NCBI RefSeq assembly: GCF_030530745.1
Contig: NZ_JAUMUI010000011.1
Span: forward strand, 1-64,000
Length of the DNA stretch: 64,000 nucleotides
DNA from: Neisseria sp.
GTDB lineage: Bacteria; Pseudomonadota; Gammaproteobacteria; Burkholderiales; Neisseriaceae
Direction of reading: 5' to 3'
Shown: one piece after another, positions 27,610 to 35,554 of the stretch
How positions within the stretch are numbered: the stretch's first letter is position 1
Layout: each line of letters starts with the position of its first letter
Position numbers and translations under genes: made by a program
Notes under the pieces: generated by a model
The model's input: only the letters and a program-made list of their open reading frames with translations
The model's database searches: none
Told to the model about the DNA's origin: nothing

Positions 27610-28215
27610 TTATTCTTTCAGCATTTTCCGTTCGTAAACCGCCTGTGCGAGCGTGCCGGCATCGACATATTCCAGCTCGCCGCCCAGCGGGATGCCGCGC
27701 GCAAGGCGGCTGACTTTGTAAGGCAGGTTTTTGAACAGTTCCGACAGCACATAGGCGGTGGCGTCGCCCTCGGCGGTGAAGTTGGTGGCGATGATGATTT
27801 CTTCTACTTCGCTGTTTTGCAGTCTTTCTACCAGTTTGTCGAGGGCGATGTGGCTTAAATCCATGCCTTGCGCGGGGTTGACTTGGCCCATTAATACGAA
27901 ATACAGCCCGTCGTGGCAGTTGGCGGCTTCCATGCCGGAAACATCGGCGGGCATGTGCACAATCATCAGGCGGCGCGGGTCGCGGTTGTGGTCGGCGCAG
28001 ATATCGCATAACCCGCCTTCGCAAAAGGTGTTGCAGCGGGTGCAGTGGTGTACTTGTTTTAAGGCGTGTTGCAGGGCTTCGGCCAATTCCTGCGCGCCGT
28101 CTCTGCTGTGCTGCAACAGTTGGTAGGCCATGCGCTGGGCGGATTTGGGGCCGACATTGGGCAGAATTTTCAAGGCGTTGATCAGGCGGGTGAAAGCATC
28201 GGGGTTTTTGGACAT
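27610..28215 (-). CDS. recR: Recombination protein RecR
   Basis: The 201-residue protein acts with RecO (and RecF) to load RecA at gaps; in Neisseria the RecFOR route matters for recombination, including pilin variation. It has an N-terminal helix-hairpin-helix (LKILPNVGPKSAQRMAYQLL), a four-Cys zinc finger (CTRCNTFCEGGLCDIC), and a Toprim domain (LMIVHMPADVSGMEAA…FVLMGQVNPAQGM, then IIIATNFTAEGDATAYVL). Length is typical. The start at 28215 is fixed by MSKNPDAFTRLINAL; the longer in-frame extension runs through a DUS hairpin. Confidence 0.95.
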   Translation of the reverse strand: MSKNPDAFTRLINALKILPNVGPKSAQRMAYQLLQHSRDGAQELAEALQHALKQVHHCTRCNTFCEGGLCDICADHNRDPRRLMIVHMPADVSGMEAANCHDGLYFVLMGQVNPAQGMDLSHIALDKLVERLQNSEVEEIIIATNFTAEGDATAYVLSELFKNLPYKVSRLARGIPLGGELEYVDAGTLAQAVYERKMLKE

Positions 28216-28242
28216 GGTCTCGTTATTGGTTGAAATCTGTTT

Positions 28243-28284
28243 GAGGCCGTCTGAAAAATGCGTTTCGCTTGTTTTCAGACGGCC
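28243..28284 (-). terminator. DUS-pair hairpin after the nucleoside hydrolase gene
   Basis: AGGCCGTCTGAAAA near 28243 pairs with TTTTCAGACGGCCT near 28271-28284, between the stop of the nucleoside hydrolase and the recR start on the minus strand. Confidence 0.6.
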
Positions 28285-28303
28285 TGTATTTATTGCGGAA
28301 AAA

Positions 28304-29257
28304 TCAGGGCAGTTCGCGGATAGAATCGGCCAGTTCGCGGAATATCGCGTCGGCATCGACATCGGTTACCCAATAGGCATTGGCCGGTTTGCCCGTGGTG
28401 CCCCACCAGTCGACTACGCAGGCACCCATGGTCAGCTCGCTCTGGGTTTCGACATCGACACGGCACGATTTACCGCTGAAGAGTTCGGGAAATACGGCGC
28501 AGGCAATGGCGCAGGGATCGTGCAGCGGCCCGCCTTCGAGGCCGAACTTTTGGGTGTCGAAACGTTCGTAGCTTTGCAGGATGTTGGCCAAACGTTTGCC
28601 GTTGGTGTTGTTTTGCTTGCGCAAAACATCCATGCGCGGGGTGGTGATGCAGGCTTTGTGGGTAACGTCGAGCGGCAAAACAGTTATCGGTGCGCCGCTT
28701 TGCAATACTATCTGCGCGGCATGGGGATCGACATAGAAATTGAATTCGGCGGCAGGGGTAACGTTTCCTGCTTCGAAATAGTTGCCGCCCATCAGCACAA
28801 TGTTTTTGATACCGCGCACGATATCGGGGGCAAGGCTGATGGCTTGGGCGATATTGGTCAGCGGGCCGATGGGGCAGAGGGTGATGGGGGCATCTCCGGC
28901 TTTACGCAGGGTGTCGATAAGATAGGGCACGGCGTGCACGGGTTGCAGCGGGCATTGCGGGTCGTGCAGTTCGGCTCCGTCAAGCCCGGTTTTGCCGTGT
29001 ACTTCTTCGGCGGTAACCAAGGGCCGCAGCAAGGGTTTGCCTGCGCCGGCATAAACGGGAAAATCGGTTTCGCCCGCCCAGTCGCAGATAATTCTGGCGT
29101 TGGTGGCGGTGTGGTGCAGGCTTACGTTGCCGGCTACGACGGTGAGCGCTACAAAGTCTATCAGCCCGCGTTTTGCCAGCCCGTGCGCCATCAGAATGGC
29201 GGCGGCATCGTCTTGGCCGGGGTCGGTGTCGATAATCAGGCGGATTTTTTCGTTCAT
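28304..29257 (-). CDS. Nucleoside hydrolase (inosine/uridine-preferring family)
   Basis: The 317-residue enzyme splits ribonucleosides into ribose and base for salvage. The family hallmark DTDPGQDDAAAIL (calcium-binding DxDPGxDD) lies at residues 10-22. GPLTNIAQAI, LMGGNYFEAGNVTPAAEFNFYVDPHAA and DPCAIACAVFP (the late Ca-binding Asp) are also present. Whether it prefers uridine, inosine or pyrimidines cannot be told. The start at 29257 has GGAGCAGCCC upstream. The next gene upstream, a lipoprotein, ends 36 bp away on the same strand. Confidence 0.92.
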   Translation of the reverse strand: MNEKIRLIIDTDPGQDDAAAILMAHGLAKRGLIDFVALTVVAGNVSLHHTATNARIICDWAGETDFPVYAGAGKPLLRPLVTAEEVHGKTGLDGAELHDPQCPLQPVHAVPYLIDTLRKAGDAPITLCPIGPLTNIAQAISLAPDIVRGIKNIVLMGGNYFEAGNVTPAAEFNFYVDPHAAQIVLQSGAPITVLPLDVTHKACITTPRMDVLRKQNNTNGKRLANILQSYERFDTQKFGLEGGPLHDPCAIACAVFPELFSGKSCRVDVETQSELTMGACVVDWWGTTGKPANAYWVTDVDADAIFRELADSIRELP

Positions 29258-29293
29258 GGGCTGCTCCGTTGTGTTTGCACCGCCCGCAGGCGT

Positions 29294-29989
29294 TTATCTG
29301 CCGTCCTGTCTGGTGCCGGCGTTTTGTGCTTTGAGGGTTTTGTCGTACTCTTTCTGCTCTTCGGGTGAAAAACCGTTTTCATTCAATATTCTTATACGGT
29401 TGGTTGCGGCTTGGAGTTCGGCACGGCTGATTTTGGTGCGGCTGATGCGCCAAGATGTACGGCCTTTTTCGGTAACCGGGCGCGCCGTCCACAAGCCTTC
29501 TTTTTGATAATGGCTGAGAACGGCCTGCGCCAGTGTTTTCATATCAGTGTCGGGGTGGGCGGCACCTATGGTACGCCCGACGCGGTTGTTGCGCAGGTCA
29601 GCGGCCTGGTCGGCGGCCGCACGGCTGAAATACTGGGTTTTGCTTTCGCGTATGGAAGTGTTGTTTTCATAGGCGTTGCCGATTTTTTCGGCGATTTCGG
29701 TGCCGAAGCGGGCGGCAATGGCAGCCTGCCAAAGTGTGTGGCGCACGGCATTTACCTGCGTGCCCAAACCTTCGCCGCCGTTGGCTTGGTTGTCGAGGCC
29801 GGTTTTGAGGGCGAAGCGGGCGGCATTGCCGGTGATATTGACGGCGTTTTCGCCGGGCAGGCCGATGGCCTGCGCAGCTACGGGATGGTTGGCTGCAAAT
29901 TTAAGAATTTTATTGCGGCGGCTCTCGTCGCTGTGAATCTGGCAGGCGGCGAGCAGCAACACGCTGAACAGTAAGCTAATTCGTTTCAT
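29294..29989 (-). CDS. Lipoprotein with a DUF6973-like domain
   Basis: The 231-residue product has a lipoprotein signal, MKRISLLFSVLLLAAC, with the lipid Cys at 16, so it is probably membrane-anchored. The central GTQVNAVRHTLWQAAIAARFGTEIAEKIGNAYENN resembles the NAxRHALWNALxxxxxG…A..HE pattern of DUF6973 proteins. The C-terminal third is helical and charged. No enzyme activity is known to me. It lies 36 bp upstream of the nucleoside hydrolase gene on the same strand and may share its transcript. Confidence 0.7.
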   Translation of the reverse strand: MKRISLLFSVLLLAACQIHSDESRRNKILKFAANHPVAAQAIGLPGENAVNITGNAARFALKTGLDNQANGGEGLGTQVNAVRHTLWQAAIAARFGTEIAEKIGNAYENNTSIRESKTQYFSRAAADQAADLRNNRVGRTIGAAHPDTDMKTLAQAVLSHYQKEGLWTARPVTEKGRTSWRISRTKISRAELQAATNRIRILNENGFSPEEQKEYDKTLKAQNAGTRQDGR

Positions 29990-30126
29990 ATTGTTTCTTT
30001 TATCAAAGAGGTTTGAGTGAGTAATGGACGGGTTTAGGGTTGCGGCGGGTAAAAAGTTTCGCCGCTAAATCTGCATCTAAATCTACATGGTAGCGCTTTT
30101 TGTTTTTATGGTTTTCAGACGGCCCG

Positions 30127-30627
30127 TCAGGAGGCTGCCTGTATTTCTTGGCGGAGCTTGTCGAGAAAGCGGCTTTGGCGCACCAAGGCGGCTGCTTCGT
30201 CGTGATTCTGCCGTGAAAAAGCGGTGCTCAGTTGCTGTTGCAGTTTTTGCTGCTCTGCGGCAATTTCTCCGTCCAGCTCTGCAAGTACTGCTGTATTGCC
30301 GTTGGAGCGGGCTTCTTCTAAAGTTTCGCGCCATTCCATCTGCTGCATCAGAAATTCGGGGGCGAAAGTGGTGTGTTCGGGAGCGTCGGCTTCGATGCCG
30401 TGCAGCTGCAGCAGGCAGGCGGCGCGCTCGGTGGGGTTTTTTAAAACGCGGTAGGCTTCGTTTACGGCCGAAGCCATCATCACGGCCTGTTTTTGTTCGA
30501 ATGCGGAGGCTGCCGCGTATTTGTCGGGGTGGAACCGTGCAGCGAGCGAGCGGTAGGTTTGCTCCAGCATTTCGACATCGATATCGAAAGCGGGTTCCAA
30601 TTTAAATAAAGCAAAATGTTGGGTCAT
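30127..30627 (-). CDS. hscB: Fe-S cluster assembly co-chaperone HscB
   Basis: The 166-residue J-domain protein delivers the IscU scaffold to HscA during iron-sulfur cluster assembly. The J domain contains the HPD tripeptide in AARFHPDKYAAAS (about residues 33-45). The C-terminal helical IscU-binding domain includes EFLMQQMEWRETLEEAR, a near-diagnostic HscB segment. The start at 30627 (MTQHFALFKLEPAF) matches the family. Other isc genes are not adjacent, which is usual outside the compact enterobacterial operon. Confidence 0.94.
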   Translation of the reverse strand: MTQHFALFKLEPAFDIDVEMLEQTYRSLAARFHPDKYAAASAFEQKQAVMMASAVNEAYRVLKNPTERAACLLQLHGIEADAPEHTTFAPEFLMQQMEWRETLEEARSNGNTAVLAELDGEIAAEQQKLQQQLSTAFSRQNHDEAAALVRQSRFLDKLRQEIQAAS

Positions 30628-30709
30628 GAAAACCTTCAATCGAATCAAGCCTGTTTACAAACAGCTGCGGCTTGGTTTACATAACTTAAATTATCCTACA
30701 AAGCTGAAA

Positions 30710-31159
30710 TTAAAACAAATGCTTATGCAGGTTTAAAATAGCAGCCCTGTTTGAGGGCGAAAACACCTTTTCGGCCGCTTCGGACAGCGGCAGCCAAGCG
30801 TAGGCGGTATGCTCGGAAGGGCTGATTTTTATTGGTGCCTGCCGGTTTATTTCGGCGGAAAATATGTGTTCGGTATTATGCGTAACGCCTGCCGGGTAGC
30901 GGTGGCGCCAGTGCGGGTAGATTTCGTACTCAGTGCTTTCGTGCCAGTTGCACAATTGGCCGTCTGAAAGGTAAATTCCTGTTTCTTCGAAAACTTCTCT
31001 GACTGCTGCGGCTTCGGGCGTTTCGTTTGGTTCGAGGCTGCCGGTTACGGACTGCCAGAAATTTTTACAATCGGCGCGCTCGATAAGCAGCACGTTACCG
31101 TTGCCGTCGTGCAACACCACCAATACGGATACGGGTATTTTGGGCGGTTTGGCCGTCAT
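30710..31159 (-). CDS. nudB: Dihydroneopterin triphosphate diphosphatase (Nudix)
   Basis: The 149-residue Nudix hydrolase matches NudB, which removes pyrophosphate from dihydroneopterin triphosphate in folate synthesis. The Nudix box GSLEPNETPEAAAVREVFEETGI is complete. VSVLVVLHDGNGNVLLIERADCKNFWQSVTG and HNTEHIFSAEI also fit NudB. Possible starts are 31159 (MTAKPPKIPVSV), 31171 and 31186, the latter two overlapping the mscS stop; 31159 gives a family-like N-terminus immediately after that stop. Its downstream position suggests co-transcription with the channel gene. Confidence 0.87.
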   Translation of the reverse strand: MTAKPPKIPVSVLVVLHDGNGNVLLIERADCKNFWQSVTGSLEPNETPEAAAVREVFEETGIYLSDGQLCNWHESTEYEIYPHWRHRYPAGVTHNTEHIFSAEINRQAPIKISPSEHTAYAWLPLSEAAEKVFSPSNRAAILNLHKHLF

Positions 31160-31160
31160 A

Positions 31161-32582
31161 TCAGTTTCCATCGTCGAATGCCGCATCGGAGCGGGTGTCG
31201 GTTTGTGATTTTAAAGAAGCTTTTAAAATGGCGGCATCGCCGGGTGTTTGCGTTTCGTTGAGAATGCGTACTTCGCGTTGTGGAAAAGGAAACTCGATGC
31301 CGTGTTTGTTGAAACGCTGCCAAATGCCGAGCAAGATGGCGGAAAACAGGGCGGCAAAACCGTTTTCGGGGTCTTTTACCCAAAAACCGATGCGCAAATC
31401 AATGCCGTTGTCGCCGAAGCCGAGAACCACGGCCTTGGGGGCGGGGGAAGTGTCTACGCGTTCCTGCGCGGCGGCAGCCTCTTCAAGCAGGCTTAAGGCT
31501 TTAGTCAAGTCGGTATGGTAAGCCACCTGAACATCAAGGCTCTGCCACAACGATTTGCTGGTGTAGGATTCGTTGATAACGGTGGAGGTTATAAAGGTTT
31601 CGTTGGGAATCAGCGCTTCGGCACCGGTGGCGCTTTTGAGCACCACGAAGCGCGAGGTGATTTTGGTAACGTAGCCGGTGAAACCGTCCACAGTCAGGCG
31701 GTCGCCGGGGCGGATGGAGCGGTCTCCCAAAATAATAAAGCCCGAGATATAGTTGCTGGCCACTTTCTGCAGCCCGAAACCGATGCCTACCCCCAAGGCG
31801 CCGCCGAACACCGACAGCACCGTTAAATCTATGCCCACCAAGGGCAGCGCGATAAGGAAAGACAATACAATCATTGCCGTGCTGATGATTTTTGAAAGCA
31901 CGATGCGCAGGTTGATGTCGAGCCGTTGGCTTGCCATCAGTTTGTTGTTGATAAAGCGCGCCAGCCACAACGCGAATACCATAACGACGGCCACCCATAA
32001 GAGGCCGGTGAGCACGGTGTAGAGGTTGAGTCTGACGGTGCCTACGGGCAGTTCCACGGTTTTCATGGCACCGGTGATAACGGCTTCGATGCCGGAAACC
32101 CATAATACGAAAACAATCCAAAGTGCGGAGGAGAGGAAACGCTCGAGCCAGTCGGTAATTTTATTGGCGGGCAGGGCCGCGCGGAGCACTGCCAGTGCGA
32201 AACGGATGAGTATCATCCAGCGGGCCGCCATGGCCAGCAGTTGCAGCCACAGGGGGTTTTGGCCGGAAAGCTGCCAAAAATAGATGGCGGCAACGGCGGC
32301 GGCAAGCATCAAAACCGGCCAAAGGATGCGTTGGCCGATATGGCGGATTGCACCCCAATGCGGGTGTGCGGCCGGCTTTCTGCCTATCCAATAGCCGGAC
32401 AGCCAGAAAGTCGCCGCAATGATTGCGGCGGCAAGAGCTGCTTCCAACCAGCCCGAGGGGCGGTTGAAGCTGTGTTCCAGCAGTTGTGCGGTAAATTCAC
32501 GGCGGGCGAACAAACCTGATATGAAATTGGAAATCCCGCTGTTTTCAATCTCTTGCAGGCCGGTATCAGACAAATTCAACAT
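31161..32582 (-). CDS. MscS family mechanosensitive ion channel
   Basis: The 473-residue inner-membrane protein has several N-terminal hydrophobic segments and then the conserved MscS core: VGIDLTVLSVFGGALGVGIGFGLQKVASNYISGFIIL, the pore-lining glycine/alanine-rich helix, and the β-domain RPGDRLTVDGFTGYVTKITSRFVVLKSATGAEALIPNETF. A cytoplasmic α/β cage ends with GIEFPFPQREVRI. It would open under membrane tension to relieve hypo-osmotic shock. It is longer than E. coli MscS (286), with extra N-terminal spans, as in many paralogues. The stop abuts nudB. Confidence 0.92.
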   Translation of the reverse strand: MLNLSDTGLQEIENSGISNFISGLFARREFTAQLLEHSFNRPSGWLEAALAAAIIAATFWLSGYWIGRKPAAHPHWGAIRHIGQRILWPVLMLAAAVAAIYFWQLSGQNPLWLQLLAMAARWMILIRFALAVLRAALPANKITDWLERFLSSALWIVFVLWVSGIEAVITGAMKTVELPVGTVRLNLYTVLTGLLWVAVVMVFALWLARFINNKLMASQRLDINLRIVLSKIISTAMIVLSFLIALPLVGIDLTVLSVFGGALGVGIGFGLQKVASNYISGFIILGDRSIRPGDRLTVDGFTGYVTKITSRFVVLKSATGAEALIPNETFITSTVINESYTSKSLWQSLDVQVAYHTDLTKALSLLEEAAAAQERVDTSPAPKAVVLGFGDNGIDLRIGFWVKDPENGFAALFSAILLGIWQRFNKHGIEFPFPQREVRILNETQTPGDAAILKASLKSQTDTRSDAAFDDGN

Positions 32583-32734
32583 GGTTTCGACAGATGTGCG
32601 GTTGTATTTACAATTACGGGTTGGGGATTATAGCCTAAATCAGCCGGCATTTTTCGGCCGGCTCCGGCGGTACCGGGCTTTGAGCGGGCCTTCTGAAAAA
32701 TCCGCCCGCGGTGCAGGCCGGAATGCCGCACTGC

Positions 32735-33859
32735 TTAATCGCGTATGTAGATTGTTTCTACATCATAATCATCGTCGCTCCAACCGTCGTCGTCATTGGT
32801 TCCGTCGGGTTTTCCCTGCCATTCGGCTTCGCGGCCGAGAGGGGAATCGAAGCCTGCTTCCAAACGCAACACTGAAAGCAGGCGGTACATATCTGCGGGA
32901 ACCGGAGCTTCAAACGATACGGTTTCGCCCGTAGCCGGATGCTCGAAACTCAAGCGGTAGGCATGCAGGGCTTGGCGGGCCAGGCCTTTCACGGCTTCTT
33001 TAACGTTGTCGGAGCAGGTGTGGCGCGGGTTGCCGTAAACGGGGTCGCCCGCCAGCGGGTGGCCGGCTTCGCGCATATGCACGCGTATCTGGTGGGTGCG
33101 GCCGGTTTCAAGCGAGCATTCTATATAGCTGTGCGTCAGATAACGCTCCAGCACTTTCACATGGGTAACCGCCGGTTTGCCGCCGAATTTCACCACCGCC
33201 ATTTTCAGGCGGTTGTGCGGGTCGCGGCCGATTAAGGTGTCGATTTTTCCGTCGAACGGTACGATGCCGTCGGCCACTGCGCGGTAAATGCGTTTGACCG
33301 TGCGCGCCTGCAGCTGGCGTACCAAATGGTTTTGCGCGGGCAGCGTTTTGGCTGCTACCATCAGGCCGCTGGTATCCTTATCCAAACGGTGCACGATGCC
33401 GGCGCGCGGAATCTGTGCCAGCCCGGGGCAGTGCGCCAGCAGGCCGTTGAGCAGCGTGCCCGTCCAGTTGCCGGCGGCGGGGTGTACCACCAAACCTGCG
33501 GGTTTGTTCAGCACAATTACGGAGCCGTCTTCATAAACAACGTCCAAATCCATGGGTTCGGGCGTAAACGCCAAGGTTTCTCCGCTCGGGCGCACCGTTA
33601 CCGCGATATATTCGCCGCCTATCATTTTGTCTTTGGGTTGGGCCGGCTCTCCGTTTACCGTTACCGCGCCGTCTTTTATCCAAGCGCTCAAGCGGCTGCG
33701 CGAATAGTCGGGCAGCAGTTTGGCCAGCACCGCATCGAGCCGCATGCCCGCCAAACCGAGGGGAACGGTTAAATTAATGCAAGTTTCTGTATCGGGGGCT
33801 GCCGTAAATTCCAAATCATCGTTATAATCGGCTTCATTTTCAAAGGAAGAGTTCTGCAT
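32735..33859 (-). CDS. rluD: 23S rRNA pseudouridine(1911/1915/1917) synthase
   Basis: The 374-residue RluA-family enzyme carries an N-terminal S4-like RNA-binding domain (GMRLDAVLAKLLPDYSRSRLSAWIKDGAVTVNG) and the catalytic IPRAGIVHRLDKDTSGLMVAAK with the essential Asp in HRLDKDTSG. LETGRTHQIRVHMREAGHPLAGDPVYG is the second family signature. A longer acidic C-terminal tail (GTNDDDGWSDDDYD) follows. Its ATG (33857-33859) overlaps the bamD ATG on the opposite strand by two bases, and no clear Shine-Dalgarno is seen. The divergent rluD/bamD (comL) arrangement is, to my knowledge, conserved in Neisseria. Confidence 0.94.
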   Translation of the reverse strand: MQNSSFENEADYNDDLEFTAAPDTETCINLTVPLGLAGMRLDAVLAKLLPDYSRSRLSAWIKDGAVTVNGEPAQPKDKMIGGEYIAVTVRPSGETLAFTPEPMDLDVVYEDGSVIVLNKPAGLVVHPAAGNWTGTLLNGLLAHCPGLAQIPRAGIVHRLDKDTSGLMVAAKTLPAQNHLVRQLQARTVKRIYRAVADGIVPFDGKIDTLIGRDPHNRLKMAVVKFGGKPAVTHVKVLERYLTHSYIECSLETGRTHQIRVHMREAGHPLAGDPVYGNPRHTCSDNVKEAVKGLARQALHAYRLSFEHPATGETVSFEAPVPADMYRLLSVLRLEAGFDSPLGREAEWQGKPDGTNDDDGWSDDDYDVETIYIRD

Positions 33860-34667
33860 GAAAAAAATTCTTTTAGTAGTTGCATTGGGTTTGGCTTTGG
33901 GCGGCTGTGCCGGCACCAAAGGCACTATTGACAAAGATGCCCAAATCACCCAAGACTGGACGGTTGAAAAACTCTATGCCGAAGCGAACGGCGAGTTGAA
34001 GAGCAACAATTATACGCGAGCCGTCAAGTTATACGAAATTCTGGAATCGCGCTTTCCCAACGGCCGTTATGCCCAACAGGCGCAATTGGACACCGCTTAC
34101 GCTTACTATAAAGACGACGAACCTGAAAAGGCACTGGCCGCCGTCGAGCGTTTCCAGCGCAACCACCCCCAACACCCGAATATGGACTATGCCTTATACC
34201 TCAAAGGCTTGGTGCTGTTTAACGAAGACCAGTCGTTTTTAAACAAACTGGCCTCGCAAGACTGGTCTGACCGCGATCCGAAAGCCAACCGCGATGCCTA
34301 CCAGGCGTTTGCCGAGCTGGTGGAGCGCTATCCCAACAGCAAATACGCGCCCGATGCTACCGAGCGCATGGCAAAACTGGTGGATGCATTGGGTGGCAAC
34401 GAAATCGCTGTGGCCCGTTATTATATGAAGCGCGGTGCGTATCTGGCCGCTGCCAACCGCGCGCAGAAAATCGTCGAGCGTTATCAAAACACCCGTTTTG
34501 TGGAAGAGTCGCTGGCGATTATGGAATCTTCCTACCGCAAAATGAATAAAACGCAATTGGCCGACGATACCCGCCGCATTCTGGCGCAAAACTTCCCCAA
34601 CAGCCCTTACCTGCAAAAACCGTGGCACGAGAGCACCGGCATTCCGTGGTGGCGCTATTGGCGTTAA
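33858..34667 (+). CDS. bamD: Outer membrane assembly lipoprotein BamD (ComL)
   Basis: The 269-residue lipoprotein is part of the BAM complex that inserts β-barrel proteins; in Neisseria it was first described as ComL, a competence-linked lipoprotein. The signal MKKILLVVALGLALGGCAG gives a lipid Cys at 17. Tetratricopeptide-type repeats follow: YAEANGELKSNNYTRAVKLYEILESRFPNGRYAQQAQLDTAYAYYK, and FQRNHPQHPNMDYALYLKGLVLF. The C-terminal PYLQKPWHESTGIPWWRYWR is typical of neisserial members. Shine-Dalgarno AAAGGAAGAG is well placed. Confidence 0.95.
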   Translation: MKKILLVVALGLALGGCAGTKGTIDKDAQITQDWTVEKLYAEANGELKSNNYTRAVKLYEILESRFPNGRYAQQAQLDTAYAYYKDDEPEKALAAVERFQRNHPQHPNMDYALYLKGLVLFNEDQSFLNKLASQDWSDRDPKANRDAYQAFAELVERYPNSKYAPDATERMAKLVDALGGNEIAVARYYMKRGAYLAAANRAQKIVERYQNTRFVEESLAIMESSYRKMNKTQLADDTRRILAQNFPNSPYLQKPWHESTGIPWWRYWR

Positions 34668-34692
34668 AGTTTGATTTAAATAAATAGCTTAT

Positions 34693-34734
34693 AAGGCCGT
34701 CTGAAAATGCATTTTTGCATTTTCAGACGGCCTT
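34693..34734 (+). terminator. DUS-pair terminator of bamD
   Basis: AAGGCCGTCTGAAAATGCA, a TTTT loop and the perfect inverse form a 19-bp stem containing two uptake sequences. Confidence 0.85.
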
Positions 34735-34762
34735 AGGGTATTTTCTTTCGCAGGAGCCGGTT

Positions 34763-35389
34763 ATGTTACAGCCGCAGCACAGTGCCGTATTCGATTTGCC
34801 GTTTTTCCAATTGGCGCAAATCAAGCGTTATTGTCCCGAGCGTTTGGATGAGATTAAAGCGGCACACCGCGCGGCGTGGCTGGTATGGCGGCAGACGGTG
34901 GAAGCGGTGGCGGCACGGCTGGGGGCGGAGTTCGCGCCGCCGCATATCGAGCGCTGGTGCAACGGCTGGCAGGTGCGGGCGCATTTTTTTGCCTATTTCA
35001 AATACGCGCGTTACCGCGATTCGGCAGTGATTTTCTCGCTCTTGCTCAACCGCCGCCGCTTGGGCGTGAGCCTTGATTGGCACAGCTACCGCGCCGCGCG
35101 GTCGGCCGTGCCTCTGGAACAGTACCGGCAATGGCCGCAGGTTTTGGCGGGCGGGGATTTCGACGGTTTTGACATGTGGCGCGACAGCGACGGCGAGTAT
35201 GCCGATTATCCGACGGTTGCCGAACAGTGTGCGCGGGGCTTGGCTTTGGCCGACGGCGATTTCTTTTGCATCGGCAGCCATATCGAACGCGGCAACATCG
35301 GTCAAACAGACAGCGCGGCCTGGCTGGCGGGGCAAATACGCGCCTTGCAGCCGGCCTATGAGGCCTGTTTTGCCGGACAGCAGGCGTAG
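34763..35389 (+). CDS. Conserved protein resembling the HI_0552 family
   Basis: The 208-residue soluble protein has no catalytic motif I can name. Conserved-looking blocks are FFAYFKYARYRDSAVIFSLLLNRRRLGVSLDWHSYRA and FDGFDMWRDSDGEYADYPTVAEQC, which I associate tentatively with the uncharacterised H. influenzae HI_0552 group; this is memory, not a search. The start at 34763 has CAGGAG. Its stop codon TAG (35387-35389) is made of the TA target base pair plus the first G of a family A MITE, so the native C-terminus may have been altered by that insertion. Confidence 0.65.
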   Translation: MLQPQHSAVFDLPFFQLAQIKRYCPERLDEIKAAHRAAWLVWRQTVEAVAARLGAEFAPPHIERWCNGWQVRAHFFAYFKYARYRDSAVIFSLLLNRRRLGVSLDWHSYRAARSAVPLEQYRQWPQVLAGGDFDGFDMWRDSDGEYADYPTVAEQCARGLALADGDFFCIGSHIERGNIGQTDSAAWLAGQIRALQPAYEACFAGQQA

Positions 35390-35554
35390 GGTCTGTTTAC
35401 AATTAGCGTAACGGCGGTATTTTTGGTCAAAAATCCCCGTCTGCGGCGTTAGGCAGCGTAGCGGGCTTGCGAAGCTAAAATGCCCGCAGGTGTCCAACCT
35501 TGCTGCGCTTTTTGCCTCAAAAAACCACTTCATCGGCCAATTGTCAACAGCTCC
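35389..35554. mobile_element. Family A MITE, copy 3 (inverted)
   Basis: This 166-bp element has ends GGGTCTGTTTACAATT (35389-35404) and AATTGTCAACAGCTCC (35539-35554), flanked by TA at 35387-35388 and 35555-35556. Its interior is the reverse complement of copies 1 and 2. It fills exactly the space between two convergent genes; TA plus its terminal G (or C on the other side) yields a TAG stop for each. Confidence 0.85.
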
